DNA of 64,000 nt from an uncultured Blautia sp. (GCA_900549015.1 URMH01000010.1:9896-73895); one strand, 5' to 3'. Shown: positions 44,477-55,019, counted from the first letter of the stretch. Numbers and translations: made by a program. The notes: generated by a model not told the origin, from the letters alone.

Positions 44477-46075
44477 TTACTGAAGCTGTTTAATGGAATT
44501 GTTCCAATATTTGTCGCCACGTTCCACATATTCCGGATTATCAAGCTCATTGTCATGACACGTTCCGCTCTCATCAATCCAGCGAATCATAATCCCATCT
44601 CTGTAGTAATAAAGCTCCGATGTGTCTCCTTCCCATATGTAAGCAAAAAACAGCGCGCCGTTCCAATAATAATATTCTTCGTATTTGCCGTCTTCTGAAA
44701 GAGAAGGATACACCAGCACCTTCATAATCTCCCCATCATCATTATAATAGCGAATCCTGCTTCCTTCTGAGCCCTCCGGCCTGTAGGAAGGAAGTTCATT
44801 TACAATTGTGGTCGCTCTTTCTTTAATGGTATCTATAGAAGAAGAAAAATCCTCCCCCGTAATCTCTCCATGATACTCCTCGTTTGTAAGAAGCTCGACC
44901 ATTTTTTCTGTCTGGCGGCGCACCGTATCCTCAAAAAGATTTTTAAGATACACGCCCAAAACCATGCACCCAGCCAAAACAACCGCACTGACTGCAATGA
45001 TACGGCGACGTGCTCTTTTTTTTGCTTTCCGTCTTCTCTCACTTGCTCTCGATTTTCGTTCGTAGGAAGAAGCACTTAAATCCACAGGCTTCTGGGAAGT
45101 TTCGTTTCCTGCATTTTCTTCCTTTTCTGACAAGTGTTCTTTCCCAAGCGAAATCTTTTTCCTGCCTTCGTATAAATCCTCCAGATCTTTTCGGAACGCT
45201 TCCGGGGACTCATATCGGCTCGCCGGATCATAGGCGCATGCCCTGCATATCATTTCCCCAAATTCCTTTCCTGCTTCTGCCGGCGGAGGAAGTTTCTCAC
45301 CTGACATTCTTTTATTTAACGCAGCCTCTTTATCCCGGTATGTGATCAACTGCTTTTCCAGATTTAAAAAAGGCAGACGATTCTTATTCATAATCTTGTA
45401 CAGCACAATTCCAAGAGAATAAATATCTACGCTATTGTCATAGCGCTCTCCCTTATACATTTCAGGCGCCATATAAGAATACGTTCCTTTTTTGGAAAGA
45501 CTGCTCATTGTCTTTTCCAGTTCCCTTGCAATCCCGAAATCTCCCAGCTTAAAATCTCCAAATCTGGAGACAAAAATATTTTCCGGCTTAATATCTCGGT
45601 GTATAATATTTAACTGCTGACAATATTCCAGCGCCTTACAAAGATCGATACCAAGCTTCATGGTTTCTTTTTCTGTAAGACTTCTTCCTGCACAATAATC
45701 GGTAAAGCTTGTAAGATACTCCATCCTAATAGAAATATCCCAGCCGATTTCATCAAGATATTCCACCACCTTAAAATCTTCCACAGAAACAATGTGGGAA
45801 TTTCCCCGGAAATATTCCATTGTGCTTACTTCCTGAATACACTCTTCCACTATATTTTCAAAATACTCTCTTGCAGAGTTCTCATTTTCTGTTTCCGAAC
45901 GTACACTGTTCAGTTCGCTTTTACTGGAAGGAATGGTGATGATCTTAATCGCAGAATAAAAAGAATGCCCTTTTTCTGTCCTCTGTGCCTTATATACTTT
46001 TCCAAAAGAACCTTCGCCTATTTTTTCAGTAATTTTCCATTCAGGCCATACAGACACCGGAAGTTCTCTTTCCAC
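44477..46075 (-). CDS. Eukaryotic-type Ser/Thr protein kinase with unusual outer domain
   Basis: 532 residues if started at GTG 46075, which has AAAGGAGG; an ATG 14 codons earlier overlaps a perfect TATAAT and has no ribosome site, so it is probably not used. Kinase domain: GEGSFGKVYKA, catalytic HRDIKPEN, and GDFGIARE. A basic linker and one membrane helix (IIAVSAVVLAGCMVLGVYL) lead to a C-terminal domain of about 150 residues rich in Tyr and Trp (RYYNDDGEIM, YYYWNGALFF, YYYRDGIMIRWIDE). Most Firmicute PrkC kinases carry PASTA repeats there; these are absent, so the signal sensed must differ. Confidence 0.9.
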   Translation of the reverse strand: MERELPVSVWPEWKITEKIGEGSFGKVYKAQRTEKGHSFYSAIKIITIPSSKSELNSVRSETENENSAREYFENIVEECIQEVSTMEYFRGNSHIVSVEDFKVVEYLDEIGWDISIRMEYLTSFTDYCAGRSLTEKETMKLGIDLCKALEYCQQLNIIHRDIKPENIFVSRFGDFKLGDFGIARELEKTMSSLSKKGTYSYMAPEMYKGERYDNSVDIYSLGIVLYKIMNKNRLPFLNLEKQLITYRDKEAALNKRMSGEKLPPPAEAGKEFGEMICRACAYDPASRYESPEAFRKDLEDLYEGRKKISLGKEHLSEKEENAGNETSQKPVDLSASSYERKSRASERRRKAKKRARRRIIAVSAVVLAGCMVLGVYLKNLFEDTVRRQTEKMVELLTNEEYHGEITGEDFSSSIDTIKERATTIVNELPSYRPEGSEGSRIRYYNDDGEIMKVLVYPSLSEDGKYEEYYYWNGALFFAYIWEGDTSELYYYRDGIMIRWIDESGTCHDNELDNPEYVERGDKYWNNSIKQLQ

Positions 46076-46189
46076 TTCAATCCCTCCTTTGCTTTGATTT
46101 TCTTTAAGTGTACTCATTATACTTGAATTTTAACACAAATGGTAGTTGCTTCTGTATTTTTCAATAATTTAACAGACATAAAACAAACA

Positions 46190-46218
46190 AGTCCCCTGCC
46201 AAAACCCGGCAGGGGACT
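46190..46218 (-). terminator. Terminator after rpoC
   Basis: AGTCCCCTGCC / GGCAGGGGACT, a perfect 11-bp stem with a seven-base loop, followed on the minus strand by TGTTTGTTTT. It lies 13 bases beyond the rpoC stop. Confidence 0.85.
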
Positions 46219-46231
46219 GTTATCTTTTCTA

Positions 46232-49200
46232 TTATTCTTCTGTATCAAACTCTTCTGCTTCTTCGTCTGCATCTTCTGTTTCAACAGATTCTGCAGTTTC
46301 TTCTACAATTTCTTCTGTATCAAAAGCAAGAGTTTCTTCTTCCTCTGTAACCTCTTCTTCTGTCTCTTCAGGCATTCCTGTGTCAAGCTTAATCTCGCCG
46401 TAACGCTTCATACCTGTTCCGGCAGGAATCAGTTTACCGATAAGAACATTTTCTTTCAGACCGATAAGATTATCGACTTTACCCTTGATTGCAGCTTCAG
46501 TCAGAACTTTTGTTGTCTCCTGGAAAGATGCTGCAGACAGGAAGGAATCTGTTGCAAGAGATGCCTTGGTAATACCAAGCATAACCTGTTTTCCTTCTGC
46601 AGGCTCTTTGCCTTCTGCAATAAGCTTTTCATTTGCTTCATCGTAATCCAGAACATTGACAAGTGTTCCCGGAAGGAAATCGGTATCTCCGTTTTCTTCG
46701 ATACGAATCTTCTTCAGCATCTGGCGTACAATAACCTCGATATGCTTATCGTTGATTTCTACACCCTGAAGGCGGTATACACGCTGTACCTCGCGGATCA
46801 TATAATCCTGTACGGCACGAACACCCTTGATTCTTAAAATATCATGCGGATTTACACTACCTTCTGTCAGCTCATCACCTGCTTCAAGAAGCTGTCCGTC
46901 CATAACCTTAATACGTGAACCGTAAGGAATGAGATAAGTCTTGGAATCTCCTGTCTCCTGATCTGTTACGATAATCTCACGTTTTTTCTTTGTATCATTA
47001 AGAGTTGCAATACCCTTAATCTCTGTAATGATGGCAAGACCTTTCGGCTTTCTTGCCTCGAAAAGCTCCTCGACACGAGGAAGACCCTGTGTAATATCGC
47101 CGCCGGCAACACCACCGTTATGGAAGGTACGCATTGTAAGCTGTGTACCAGGCTCACCGATGGACTGAGCTGCAATAATACCTACAGATTCTCCTACCTG
47201 TACCGGCTCTCCTGTCGCCATGTTTGCACCGTAACATTTAGCGCAGACACCGACTTTACACTTACAGGAAAGGATAGTACGGATTTTTACTTTATCGATT
47301 GCTCCGCCGTCTTCGTTGTTTACACCCTCGCTCATAATACGGGCTGCACGTTTCGGCGTGATCATATGGTTTGCTTTTACAAGGATTTCTCCGTCTTTAT
47401 TCTTAATTGTCTCACAGGAGAAACGACCTGTGATACGCTCCTGAAGACTTTCGATTTCTTCCTTGCCATCCATGAAGCCTTTTACCCACATACCGGAGAT
47501 TTCGTCTCTGTCTTCACAGCAGTCCATCTCACGTACAATTAAGTCCTGAGAAACGTCTACAAGACGACGTGTCAGGTAACCGGAGTCGGCTGTACGAAGA
47601 GCTGTATCGGACATACCTTTTCGTGCTCCATGTGCAGACATGAAGTATTCCAGTACGTCAAGACCTTCACGGAAGTTTGACTTAATAGGAAGCTCGATTG
47701 TATGACCTGTTGTATCTGCCATCAATCCACGCATACCAGCAAGCTGCTTAATCTGTTTATCAGAACCACGGGCTCCGGAGTCAGCCATCATAAAGATATT
47801 GTTGTACTTGTCAAGACCTGTAAGAAGGGCTTTTGTAAGCTCATCGTCAGTCTTTTTCCATGTATCTACAACTTCTTTGTAACGTTCTTCCTCTGTAATA
47901 AGACCACGCTTGTAGTTCTTTGTAATAAGGTCTACTGTATCCTGTGCCTGTTTGATCATTTCCGGCTTCTGAGGCGGCACTGTCATATCTGAAATTGATA
48001 CGGTCATTGCTGCTCTTGTAGAATACTTGTAACCTGTTGCTTTAATGGCATCAAGAACTTCTGCTGTCTTTGTTGCTCCGTGTGTATTAATTACTTTTTC
48101 AAGAATCTGTTTCAGCTGTTTCTTTCCTACCAGGAAGTCAACTTCAAGGAGAAGTTCATTTCCCGGAATGCTTCTGTCTACAAATCCCAGATCCTGAGGA
48201 AGAATCTCGTTGAACAGGAATCTTCCCAGTGTAGAATGTACCGTTCCCGTAAGAACGCTGCCATCTGGCATTGTCTTTGTACAACGTACATTGATTCTTG
48301 TCTGCAGTGTGATAACTTTATTCTCATATGCAAGAATTGCCTCATTCACACTCTTGAAGAACTTGCCTTCTCCCTCATATCCCGGTCTCTCCTGTGTCAG
48401 GTAGTAAATACCAAGGACCATATCCTGTGAAGGAACGGCTACAGGACCACCATCAGAAGGTTTCAGAAGGTTGTTCGGTGAAAGCAGAAGGAAACGGCAC
48501 TCTGCCTGTGCTTCTACAGAAAGCGGAAGATGAACCGCCATCTGGTCACCGTCGAAGTCGGCGTTGAACGCAGTACAAACAAGCGGATGAAGCTTAATCG
48601 CCTTACCTTCTACAAGAATCGGCTCAAATGCCTGAATACCGAGACGGTGAAGTGTAGGTGCACGGTTTAACATAACCGGATGCTCTTTAATAACATCTTC
48701 GAGCACATCCCATACCTGCGGCTCAAGCTTTTCAACCATTTTCTTTGCATTTTTAATATTGTGTGATGTTCCGTTTGCAACAAGCTCTTTCATAACGAAA
48801 GGTTTAAACAGCTCGATTGCCATTTCTTTCGGAAGACCGCACTGATAAATTTTAAGTTCCGGTCCTACGACGATAACGGAACGTCCGGAATAGTCAACTC
48901 GTTTACCGAGAAGGTTCTGACGGAAACGTCCGGATTTACCTTTCAGCATATCGGAAAGGGATTTCAGCGGTCTGTTTCCAGGTCCTGTTACAGGACGTCC
49001 GCGGCGGCCGTTGTCGATCAGGGCGTCTACTGCTTCCTGAAGCATACGTTTCTCGTTGCGCACGATAATATCCGGCGCTCCAAGTTCAAGAAGTCTTTTC
49101 AGACGGTTGTTACGGTTGATAATCCTTCTGTATAAGTCATTTAAGTCGGAAGTTGCAAAACGTCCTCCGTCAAGCTGTACCATAGGACGGAGATCCGGCG

Positions 49201-49930
49201 GAATAACCGGAACTACAGTCATGATCATCCATTCCGGACGGTTTCCTGACTCGCGGAAGGATTCTACAACTTCAAGACGTTTGATGATTCTGGCACGTTT
49301 CTGTCCAGTTGCATCTTTTAACTCTTTTTTCAGTTCTTTTGCATCTTTTTCCAGATCGATCGCTTCCAGAAGCTCTTTAATGGATTCTGCACCCATTCCC
49401 ACGCGGAAATTCTCTCCGTATGATTCACGAGCCTCCTGATACTCTCTCTCTGTCAGGATCTGTTTGTACTGAAGCCCGGAATCTGCCGGGTCCAGTACGA
49501 TATAGTTTGCAAAGTAAAGCACCTTCTCCAGTGTTCTTGGAGAAATGTCGAGAATCAGACCCATACGGGACGGGATTCCCTTAAAATACCAGATATGGGA
49601 AACAGGAGCTGCAAGCTCGATATGTCCCATACGCTCTCTGCGGACAGATGACTTTGTAACTTCTACGCCGCATCGGTCGCAGACAACGCCTTTATAACGA
49701 ATCTTTTTATATTTTCCACAGTGACATTCCCAGTCCTTGCTCGGTCCGAAAATTCTCTCGCAGAAAAGTCCGTCTTTTTCAGGTTTCAGTGTACGGTAAT
49801 TGATGGTCTCAGGTTTTAAAACCTCGCCTCTTGACCACTCTCTGATCTTCTCAGGGGACGCCAGTCCAATCTTGATGGCATCGAAAGTCATTGGCTGATA
49901 GGATTCATTTGTATTGGTTGCTTCTGCCAT
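46232..49930 (-). CDS. rpoC: RNA polymerase subunit beta-prime
   Basis: 1232 residues. Zinc-binding CHCGKYKKIRYKGVVCDRCG, catalytic NADFDGDQMAVHLPLS, the second zinc site (CKCKVGVCAKCYG), and QSIGEPGTQLTMRTFH of the trigger loop are intact. The C-terminus is a long acidic tail (EETEEEVTEEEETLAFDTEE and beyond). Starts 17 bases after rpoB. Confidence 0.98.
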   Translation of the reverse strand: MAEATNTNESYQPMTFDAIKIGLASPEKIREWSRGEVLKPETINYRTLKPEKDGLFCERIFGPSKDWECHCGKYKKIRYKGVVCDRCGVEVTKSSVRRERMGHIELAAPVSHIWYFKGIPSRMGLILDISPRTLEKVLYFANYIVLDPADSGLQYKQILTEREYQEARESYGENFRVGMGAESIKELLEAIDLEKDAKELKKELKDATGQKRARIIKRLEVVESFRESGNRPEWMIMTVVPVIPPDLRPMVQLDGGRFATSDLNDLYRRIINRNNRLKRLLELGAPDIIVRNEKRMLQEAVDALIDNGRRGRPVTGPGNRPLKSLSDMLKGKSGRFRQNLLGKRVDYSGRSVIVVGPELKIYQCGLPKEMAIELFKPFVMKELVANGTSHNIKNAKKMVEKLEPQVWDVLEDVIKEHPVMLNRAPTLHRLGIQAFEPILVEGKAIKLHPLVCTAFNADFDGDQMAVHLPLSVEAQAECRFLLLSPNNLLKPSDGGPVAVPSQDMVLGIYYLTQERPGYEGEGKFFKSVNEAILAYENKVITLQTRINVRCTKTMPDGSVLTGTVHSTLGRFLFNEILPQDLGFVDRSIPGNELLLEVDFLVGKKQLKQILEKVINTHGATKTAEVLDAIKATGYKYSTRAAMTVSISDMTVPPQKPEMIKQAQDTVDLITKNYKRGLITEEERYKEVVDTWKKTDDELTKALLTGLDKYNNIFMMADSGARGSDKQIKQLAGMRGLMADTTGHTIELPIKSNFREGLDVLEYFMSAHGARKGMSDTALRTADSGYLTRRLVDVSQDLIVREMDCCEDRDEISGMWVKGFMDGKEEIESLQERITGRFSCETIKNKDGEILVKANHMITPKRAARIMSEGVNNEDGGAIDKVKIRTILSCKCKVGVCAKCYGANMATGEPVQVGESVGIIAAQSIGEPGTQLTMRTFHNGGVAGGDITQGLPRVEELFEARKPKGLAIITEIKGIATLNDTKKKREIIVTDQETGDSKTYLIPYGSRIKVMDGQLLEAGDELTEGSVNPHDILRIKGVRAVQDYMIREVQRVYRLQGVEINDKHIEVIVRQMLKKIRIEENGDTDFLPGTLVNVLDYDEANEKLIAEGKEPAEGKQVMLGITKASLATDSFLSAASFQETTKVLTEAAIKGKVDNLIGLKENVLIGKLIPAGTGMKRYGEIKLDTGMPEETEEEVTEEEETLAFDTEEIVEETAESVETEDADEEAEEFDTEE

Positions 49931-49947
49931 GTATTCTTTCCCCTTTC

Positions 49948-52900
49948 TTATTCTTCATCAAGAGTCTCTTCGAACTCTTCAAAATCGTCTTCTTCCTCTT
50001 CCACATCTACGAGTTCTCCGTCCTCAAACTCCTGCTGTGTATAGCCGTGTTTGCTGAAGGACTCCTCGTCTCTGTGTCCTCTGGAATCTCCCTCTATTAC
50101 AGAGCGTAAATCTGTATCGCCGTAATCTACGCTTTCCATGATTTCCACCTCTGTCTGGTCCTCTCTCAGGACTTTTACATCAAGACCAAGAGACTGAAGC
50201 TCTTTTAAGAGTACCTTGAAGGACTCCGGAATACCTGGCTCCGGAATATTGTCTCCCTTGATGATCGCCTCGTAAGTCTTCACACGACCTACAACATCAT
50301 CGGATTTTACTGTCAGGATTTCCTGCAGTGTGTAAGATGCACCGTATGCCTCCAGTGCCCAAACCTCCATCTCTCCGAAACGCTGTCCGCCGAACTGCGC
50401 TTTACCGCCCAGCGGCTGCTGTGTTACCAGGGAGTATGGACCTGTGGAACGTGCATGGATCTTATCGTCAACAAGGTGATGCAGTTTCAGGTAGTGCATG
50501 TGTCCGATTGTTACCGGGCTGTCAAAATACTCACCTGTACGTCCGTCACGGAGGCGGACTTTTCCGTCTCTGGAAATCGGAACGCCCTTCCATAAAGCTC
50601 TGTGCGCTTTGTTTTCGTCAAGATACTGCATAACCTCAGGTGCAAGAACGTCTTCATATTTCTTGCGGAACTCTTCAAAATCTTCTGTATTTACATAATC
50701 ATTTGCAAGCTCCAGAGTATCCTGAATATCACCTTCGTTTGCGCCTGCAAATACAGGTGTGGCAACGTTAAAGCCAAGAGCTTTTGCCGCAAGACTTAAA
50801 TGAATTTCCAGGACCTGTCCGATGTTCATACGCGAAGGAACGCCCAGCGGGTTCAGCACGATGTCAAGCGGACGTCCGTTTGGAAGGAATGGCATATCTT
50901 CTACAGGAAGTACACGGGAAACAACACCCTTGTTACCGTGACGACCGGCCATTTTATCACCAACGGAAATTTTTCTCTTCTGCGCAATGTAAATACGTAC
51001 AGACTGGTTTACTCCAGGAGACAGCTCGTCTCCGTTTTCTCTTGTAAATACTTTCGCATCTACTACAATACCATATTCGCCGTGAGGTACTTTCAGGGAA
51101 GTATCACGAACTTCTCGTGCTTTCTCACCGAAAATTGCACGAAGAAGACGCTCTTCTGCTGTAAGCTCTGTCTCTCCCTTAGGAGTTACTTTACCTACAA
51201 GAATATCACCTGCGCGAACCTCAGCACCAATACGGATAATTCCGCGCTCGTCAAGATCTTTGAGCGCATCATCGCCTACACCCGGAACGTCTCTTGTGAT
51301 TTCTTCCGGTCCCAGCTTTGTATCACGGGCTTCCGCCTCGTATTCTTCAATATGAACAGATGTATAAACATCGTCCATAACAAGTCTTTCACTTAAAAGG
51401 ACAGCATCCTCGTAGTTGTAACCTTCCCATGTCATAAATCCGATCAGTGGGTTTTTACCAAGGGCAAGCTCTCCGTTTGCTGTGGACGGACCGTCTGCAA
51501 TAACCTGTCCAGCCTCAACATGCTCTCCCTGGAACACGATTGGCTTCTGGTTATAGCAGTTGCTCTGGTTACTTCTTAAGAATTTTGTCAGATGGTAATC
51601 ATCCTTTGTTCCGTCATCATTTTTGATGCTGATGTCTGTAGATGTGGAACGAAGAACAGTACCGGATTTCTTTGCAACTACGCAGACACCGGAGTCTACT
51701 GCTGTCTTTGTTTCCATACCTGTACCTACAACAGGAGCTTCTGTTGTAAGAAGCGGCACTGCCTGACGCTGCATGTTGGATCCCATCAGCGCACGGTTGG
51801 CATCGTCGTTCTGAAGGAATGGAATCAGGGCTGTAGCAACAGAGAACACCATCTTAGGAGACACGTCCATGTAATCGAACATCTGACGTTCATATTCCTG
51901 TGTCTCATCAAGGAAACGACCGGATACGTTCTTATGGATAAAATATCCGTTCTCATCAAGAGGCTCGTTCGCCTGCGCTACATGGTAATTATCTTCTTCA
52001 TCGGCTGTCATGTAGACAACTTCGTCTGTGACACGCGGATTTTTCGGATCTGTCTTATCGATTTTACGATAAGGCGCCTCAATAAATCCGTACTCATTAA
52101 TACGGGCATAAGATGCCAGCGAGTTAATAAGACCGATGTTCGGACCTTCAGGAGTCTCGATCGGACACATTCTTCCATAATGGGAGTAATGTACGTCTCG
52201 AACCTCGAATCCGGCTCTGTCTCGTGACAGACCGCCAGGTCCCAATGCGGAGAGACGTCTCTTATGAGTCAGCTCACCAAGCGGGTTATTCTGGTCCATG
52301 AACTGAGACAGCTGGGAAGAACCGAAGAACTCTTTCACTGCTGCAGTTACCGGTTTAATATTGATAAGGGACTGCGGAGAAATAGACTCTGCGTCCTGTG
52401 TTGTCATTCTCTCACGAACCACACGCTCCAGTCTGGAAAGACCGATGCGGTACTGGTTCTGAAGAAGCTCACCTACTGCACGGATACGACGGTTTCCAAG
52501 ATGGTCGATGTCGTCATCGTTTCCAATGCCGTATTCCAGGTGCATATTGTAGTTAATAGAAGCAAAAATATCTTCTTTTGTAATATGCTTCGGAATCAGA
52601 TCATGAATATCTCTGCGGATCGCAGCTTCCTGTTCCTCGAGAGTGTCATTTTCTTCCAGAATTTTTTCAAGCACAGGGTAATATACTAACTCTGTAATGC
52701 CAAGTGCCTTCGGATCTTCGATTTCCGGAATGAAGTGACGAATATCCACCATAAGGTTGGAAAGAACTTTGATCTTTCTCTCCTCTCCCTGGATCCATAC
52801 GTAAGGAACAGCAGAATTCTGAAGAAGATCTGCAAGCTCTGTTGTCACAGCAGTGCCTTCCTCAGCAAGAATTTCGCCTGTAGAAGCGTCCACAACGTCC

Positions 52901-53787
52901 TCTGCCAGCTTGTGTCCTACAATACGTTTGTTAAAATGAAGCTTCTTATTAAATTTATAACGTCCTACTTTGGCAAGGTCGTATCTTCTCGGATCGAAGA
53001 ACATTGCCATAATAAGGCTCTCTGCGCTCTCTACTGCGAGCGGCTCGCCCGGACGGATTTTCTTATATAATTCAAGAAGACCTTCCTGGTAATTTGTGGA
53101 AGTATCTTTTGTAAAGCTTGCAAGAATTTTAGGCTCTTCACCAAAGAGCTCTACGATTTCTGCATTTGAGCCTACACCAAGTGCACGGATCAGGACAGTA
53201 ATCGGAACTTTTCTTGTTCTGTCAACACGAACATAGAATACATCGTTGGAATCTGTTTCGTATTCCAGCCATGCTCCTCTGTTTGGAATTACGGTACTGG
53301 AAAATAACCGTTTTCCAAGCTTATCGTGTGCGATCGCATAATAGATTCCAGGGGAACGTACTAACTGGCTAACGATAACTCGCTCAGCACCGTTGATAAC
53401 AAAGGTACCAGTAGCCGTCATTAACGGTAAATCTCCCATGAAAATCTCGTGTTCGTTGATTTCTTCTGTCTCTTTATTAATCAGTCTCACTCGAACCTTC
53501 AAAGGTGCGGCATAAGTTACGTCACGTTCTTTACACTGCTCTATGGAGTATTTTGCATCCTTCTCGTCGAATGTAAAGTCGATGAATTCCAGACTGAGCT
53601 TTCCGCCGTAGTCCGCGATTGGAGAAATATCATCGAATACTTCTTTCAGTCCCTCTCTCAGAAACCATTTGTAGGAATCTTTCTGGACTTCAATCAGGTC
53701 TGGCATCTCCAGGACTTCTTTTTGTCTCTGAAAGCTCATACGCATGCTTTTTCCAGTTTTTACAGAACGAATTCTGTTTTTTTCCAT
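49948..53787 (-). CDS. rpoB: RNA polymerase subunit beta
   Basis: 1279 residues. The rifampicin region reads SQLSQFMDQNNPLGELTHKR RLSAL, with the S, D, H and second R/L positions in the usual sensitive state. GRHGNKGVVSRV and GGKAQFGGQRFGEMEVWALE are conserved. As in rpoC, the tail is acidic (VDVEEEEDDFEEFEETLDEE). The ATG at 53787 has AGGGGTGA upstream; 27 further in-frame codons are not supported. Confidence 0.98.
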   Translation of the reverse strand: MEKNRIRSVKTGKSMRMSFQRQKEVLEMPDLIEVQKDSYKWFLREGLKEVFDDISPIADYGGKLSLEFIDFTFDEKDAKYSIEQCKERDVTYAAPLKVRVRLINKETEEINEHEIFMGDLPLMTATGTFVINGAERVIVSQLVRSPGIYYAIAHDKLGKRLFSSTVIPNRGAWLEYETDSNDVFYVRVDRTRKVPITVLIRALGVGSNAEIVELFGEEPKILASFTKDTSTNYQEGLLELYKKIRPGEPLAVESAESLIMAMFFDPRRYDLAKVGRYKFNKKLHFNKRIVGHKLAEDVVDASTGEILAEEGTAVTTELADLLQNSAVPYVWIQGEERKIKVLSNLMVDIRHFIPEIEDPKALGITELVYYPVLEKILEENDTLEEQEAAIRRDIHDLIPKHITKEDIFASINYNMHLEYGIGNDDDIDHLGNRRIRAVGELLQNQYRIGLSRLERVVRERMTTQDAESISPQSLINIKPVTAAVKEFFGSSQLSQFMDQNNPLGELTHKRRLSALGPGGLSRDRAGFEVRDVHYSHYGRMCPIETPEGPNIGLINSLASYARINEYGFIEAPYRKIDKTDPKNPRVTDEVVYMTADEEDNYHVAQANEPLDENGYFIHKNVSGRFLDETQEYERQMFDYMDVSPKMVFSVATALIPFLQNDDANRALMGSNMQRQAVPLLTTEAPVVGTGMETKTAVDSGVCVVAKKSGTVLRSTSTDISIKNDDGTKDDYHLTKFLRSNQSNCYNQKPIVFQGEHVEAGQVIADGPSTANGELALGKNPLIGFMTWEGYNYEDAVLLSERLVMDDVYTSVHIEEYEAEARDTKLGPEEITRDVPGVGDDALKDLDERGIIRIGAEVRAGDILVGKVTPKGETELTAEERLLRAIFGEKAREVRDTSLKVPHGEYGIVVDAKVFTRENGDELSPGVNQSVRIYIAQKRKISVGDKMAGRHGNKGVVSRVLPVEDMPFLPNGRPLDIVLNPLGVPSRMNIGQVLEIHLSLAAKALGFNVATPVFAGANEGDIQDTLELANDYVNTEDFEEFRKKYEDVLAPEVMQYLDENKAHRALWKGVPISRDGKVRLRDGRTGEYFDSPVTIGHMHYLKLHHLVDDKIHARSTGPYSLVTQQPLGGKAQFGGQRFGEMEVWALEAYGASYTLQEILTVKSDDVVGRVKTYEAIIKGDNIPEPGIPESFKVLLKELQSLGLDVKVLREDQTEVEIMESVDYGDTDLRSVIEGDSRGHRDEESFSKHGYTQQEFEDGELVDVEEEEDDFEEFEETLDEE

Positions 53788-53952
53788 TGACGTTTCACCC
53801 CTGTTTTTCCTTATATTTATTATAACATGAGCCTTACTGCATTTTTGCAAGTAGGCATATCTTGCCATAATATAGCATTCTTCACTATATCACAACAAAA
53901 ACAGTATGTCAACTAATTTCAAGATTTTCTTTATTTTGTTTCCTGTAAATCG

Positions 53953-53982
53953 AAAAAAACGGGAATGTCTGCGACATTCCCG
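53953..53982 (-). terminator. Terminator between rplL and rpoB
   Basis: Minus strand CGGGAATGTC-GCA-GACATTCCCG followed by seven T residues. Such a partial terminator sets the excess of L7/L12 over polymerase subunits. Confidence 0.88.
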
Positions 53983-54011
53983 CTCCCTTTTGTATATACG
54001 TGTCACTTCTA

Positions 54012-54383
54012 TTATTTAAGAGTAACTTTAGCGCCTTCAGCCTCAAGTTTTGTTTTGATGTCTTCAGCTTCTGCTTTGGATGCAGCTTCTTTAACCATTT
54101 TCGGAGCACCGTCAACAACTTCTTTCGCTTCTTTCAGACCTAAGCCTGTTACTTCACGAACAACTTTGATAACTTTAACTTTGTTTGGACCTACTTCTGT
54201 AAGCTCTACGTCAAACTCATCTTTCTCTTCTGCTGCTTCTGCTGCGCCAGCTGCTGCTACAACAACACCTGCTGCTGCGGATACACCGAACTCTTCTTCA
54301 CAAGCTTTTACTAAATCGTTTAATTCTAATACAGATAATTCTTTGATTGCTGCAATAAATTCTTCTGTTGTTAATTTTGCCAT
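54012..54383 (-). CDS. rplL: 50S ribosomal protein L7/L12
   Basis: 123 residues. N-terminal dimer domain (KLTTEEFIAAIKELSVLELN), a flexible Ala-rich hinge and the factor-binding C-terminal domain (GLGLKEAKEVVDGAPKMVKE). The stalk protein recruits EF-Tu and EF-G. 89 bases after rplJ. Confidence 0.98.
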   Translation of the reverse strand: MAKLTTEEFIAAIKELSVLELNDLVKACEEEFGVSAAAGVVVAAAGAAEAAEEKDEFDVELTEVGPNKVKVIKVVREVTGLGLKEAKEVVDGAPKMVKEAASKAEAEDIKTKLEAEGAKVTLK

Positions 54384-54472
54384 TTTAATTTCCCTCCATT
54401 ATAATATTTTTGGTTTTGATGCCCCTTCGGGCGAGGATTCTGTTTATCTGTTCCTTCTGGAACAATCAGCAA

Positions 54473-54973
54473 TTATTCTGCTGCCTCTGCCTGTCCTTTT
54501 TCAGCAATCTGATTAAGCACACGAGCAAAGTTTGTAATTGGAGACTGGATGCTTCCAAGCAGTTTTCCGAGAAGTTCTTCTCTGGACGGAATGCTGGACA
54601 GAGCCTGAATACCAGCCTGGTCGTTGTAGTTTCCTTCTACAACACCTGCAATAAGCTCTAAAGCAGGATACTGTTTTGCGTATTTTGCAAGGATTCTGGC
54701 CGGAGCTGTTGCGTCTGTTGCAGAAACAGCAAGAGCGTTTGTGCCTTCCAGATGCTGTGTTAAGCATTCACAGTCAGTTCCTTCAAATGCACGTTTCATC
54801 ATTGTGTTTTTGTAAACTTTATACTGAACACCAGCTTCTCTTAACTCTTTACGGATAATTGTGTCCTGTTCAACAGTCAGTCCGCTGTAGTTTACAAGAA
54901 CAACTGACGCAGCGTCTTTAATGATGCCGGAAATCTCTTCTACGATTGGTTGTTTCAGTTCTACTTTTGCCAT
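54473..54973 (-). CDS. rplJ: 50S ribosomal protein L10
   Basis: 166 residues; MAKVELKQPIVEEISGII, LVNYSGLTVEQDT and the C-terminal helix that binds L7/L12. ATG 54973 follows AAGGAGG. It also regulates its own operon through the leader described below. Confidence 0.97.
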   Translation of the reverse strand: MAKVELKQPIVEEISGIIKDAASVVLVNYSGLTVEQDTIIRKELREAGVQYKVYKNTMMKRAFEGTDCECLTQHLEGTNALAVSATDATAPARILAKYAKQYPALELIAGVVEGNYNDQAGIQALSSIPSREELLGKLLGSIQSPITNFARVLNQIAEKGQAEAAE

Positions 54974-55019
54974 GATATGGTACACCTCCTTATAGATTTT
55001 GATATACCGCCGTCGGATG

